Shown here one piece after another: positions 63,660 to 64,000 of a stretch of 64,000 nt of DNA. The notes beneath the pieces were generated by a model, which saw only the letters and a list, made by a program, of their open reading frames with translations, made no database searches and was not told the origin of the DNA. A program made the translations under genes and the position numbers. Source of the DNA: Opitutia bacterium (GTDB taxonomy: Bacteria > Verrucomicrobiota > Verrucomicrobiia > Opitutales > Coraliomargaritaceae); assembly GCA_029248665.1 (NCBI GenBank), contig JAQWIW010000002.1, positions 1 through 64,000 of the forward strand. Direction: 5' to 3'. How positions within the stretch are numbered: position 1 is the stretch's first letter; every line of letters begins with the position of its first letter.

Positions 63660-64000
<341 letters not shown>

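Overview
The window is a continuous, mostly housekeeping stretch of a moderately AT-rich bacterial chromosome. The best fit is a member of the Verrucomicrobiota, probably Opitutae-like. This is inferred from a type II (eukaryote-like) glutamine synthetase, a 31-residue AURKAIP1/COX24-type basic protein, a VC0807-type membrane protein, large secreted proteins with Asp/Asn-rich calcium-type repeats, and a Gram-negative envelope (Kdo transferase, Kdo precursor isomerase, type II secretion). No phage, insertion sequence, CRISPR array or integrated element was seen. Most highly expressed genes checked (gap, pgk, tpiA, rpoA, rpsD, rpsK, rplQ, rpsT, guaA, glnII) have AT-rich leaders with no visible Shine-Dalgarno, often ending in ATT just before ATG.

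Layout. 1-5.2 kb: waaA facing a glycolytic block gap-pgk-tpiA-trmL with a terminator-like hairpin between gap and pgk. 5.4-12.4 kb: a desaturase with a coiled-coil tail, a pullulanase-type debranching enzyme, then mnmA-xth-thiL-tsaE. 12.5-20.2 kb: a compact type II secretion block (gspG,H,I,J,K,L,M,D plus a GspC-like protein) with no gspE or gspF here. 20.3-26.1 kb: tRNA-Cys, glycogen phosphorylase, an ATP-grasp-like protein, and prfB with a programmed +1 frameshift. 26.1-30.2 kb: tpx without the usual resolving cysteine, a possibly frameshifted small gene, a PAS histidine kinase, a stand-alone coaB and a VC0807 protein. 30.3-37.1 kb: gltA and hisH-hisB-hisC-hisD, guaA and a zinc-ribbon protein, all on the minus strand. 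37.2-46.2 kb: smc, a LOG-family protein, kdsD, a COX24-type miniprotein, a degenerate RluA-like protein, rpsT, rnpB, a lysine-tail/CBM48 fusion and a DUF374 acyltransferase. 46.3-50.5 kb: glyS, a PP2C phosphatase next to a minimal kinase-like protein, and glnII behind a canonical sigma-54 promoter. 50.5-53.9 kb: two secreted proteins of unknown function. 53.9-57.7 kb: a lipid-modification cluster (NTF2-like, cyclopropane-synthase-like methyltransferase, FAD oxidoreductase, DUF1365) around a perfect 16-bp palindrome. 57.7-60.7 kb: a membrane nucleotide-sugar dehydratase and a DegT aminotransferase. 60.8-64 kb: the end of the alpha operon, rpsM (partial)-rpsK-rpsD-rpoA-rplQ, closed by a strong terminator.

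Themes that tie genes together: glycogen turnover (debranching enzyme, phosphorylase, CBM48 fusion and perhaps the ATP-grasp protein); envelope and export (WaaA, KdsD, DUF374, T2SS, sugar dehydratase/aminotransferase); membrane-lipid modification (desaturase plus the methyltransferase cluster); and nitrogen control (sigma-54-driven glnII). The items most worth a second look are the histone-H1-like tail fused to a glycogen-binding domain, the minimal kinase/PP2C pair, the RluA-like protein with Glu in place of the catalytic Asp, the Tpx lacking its resolving Cys, and the lipid cluster with its palindromic operator candidate.
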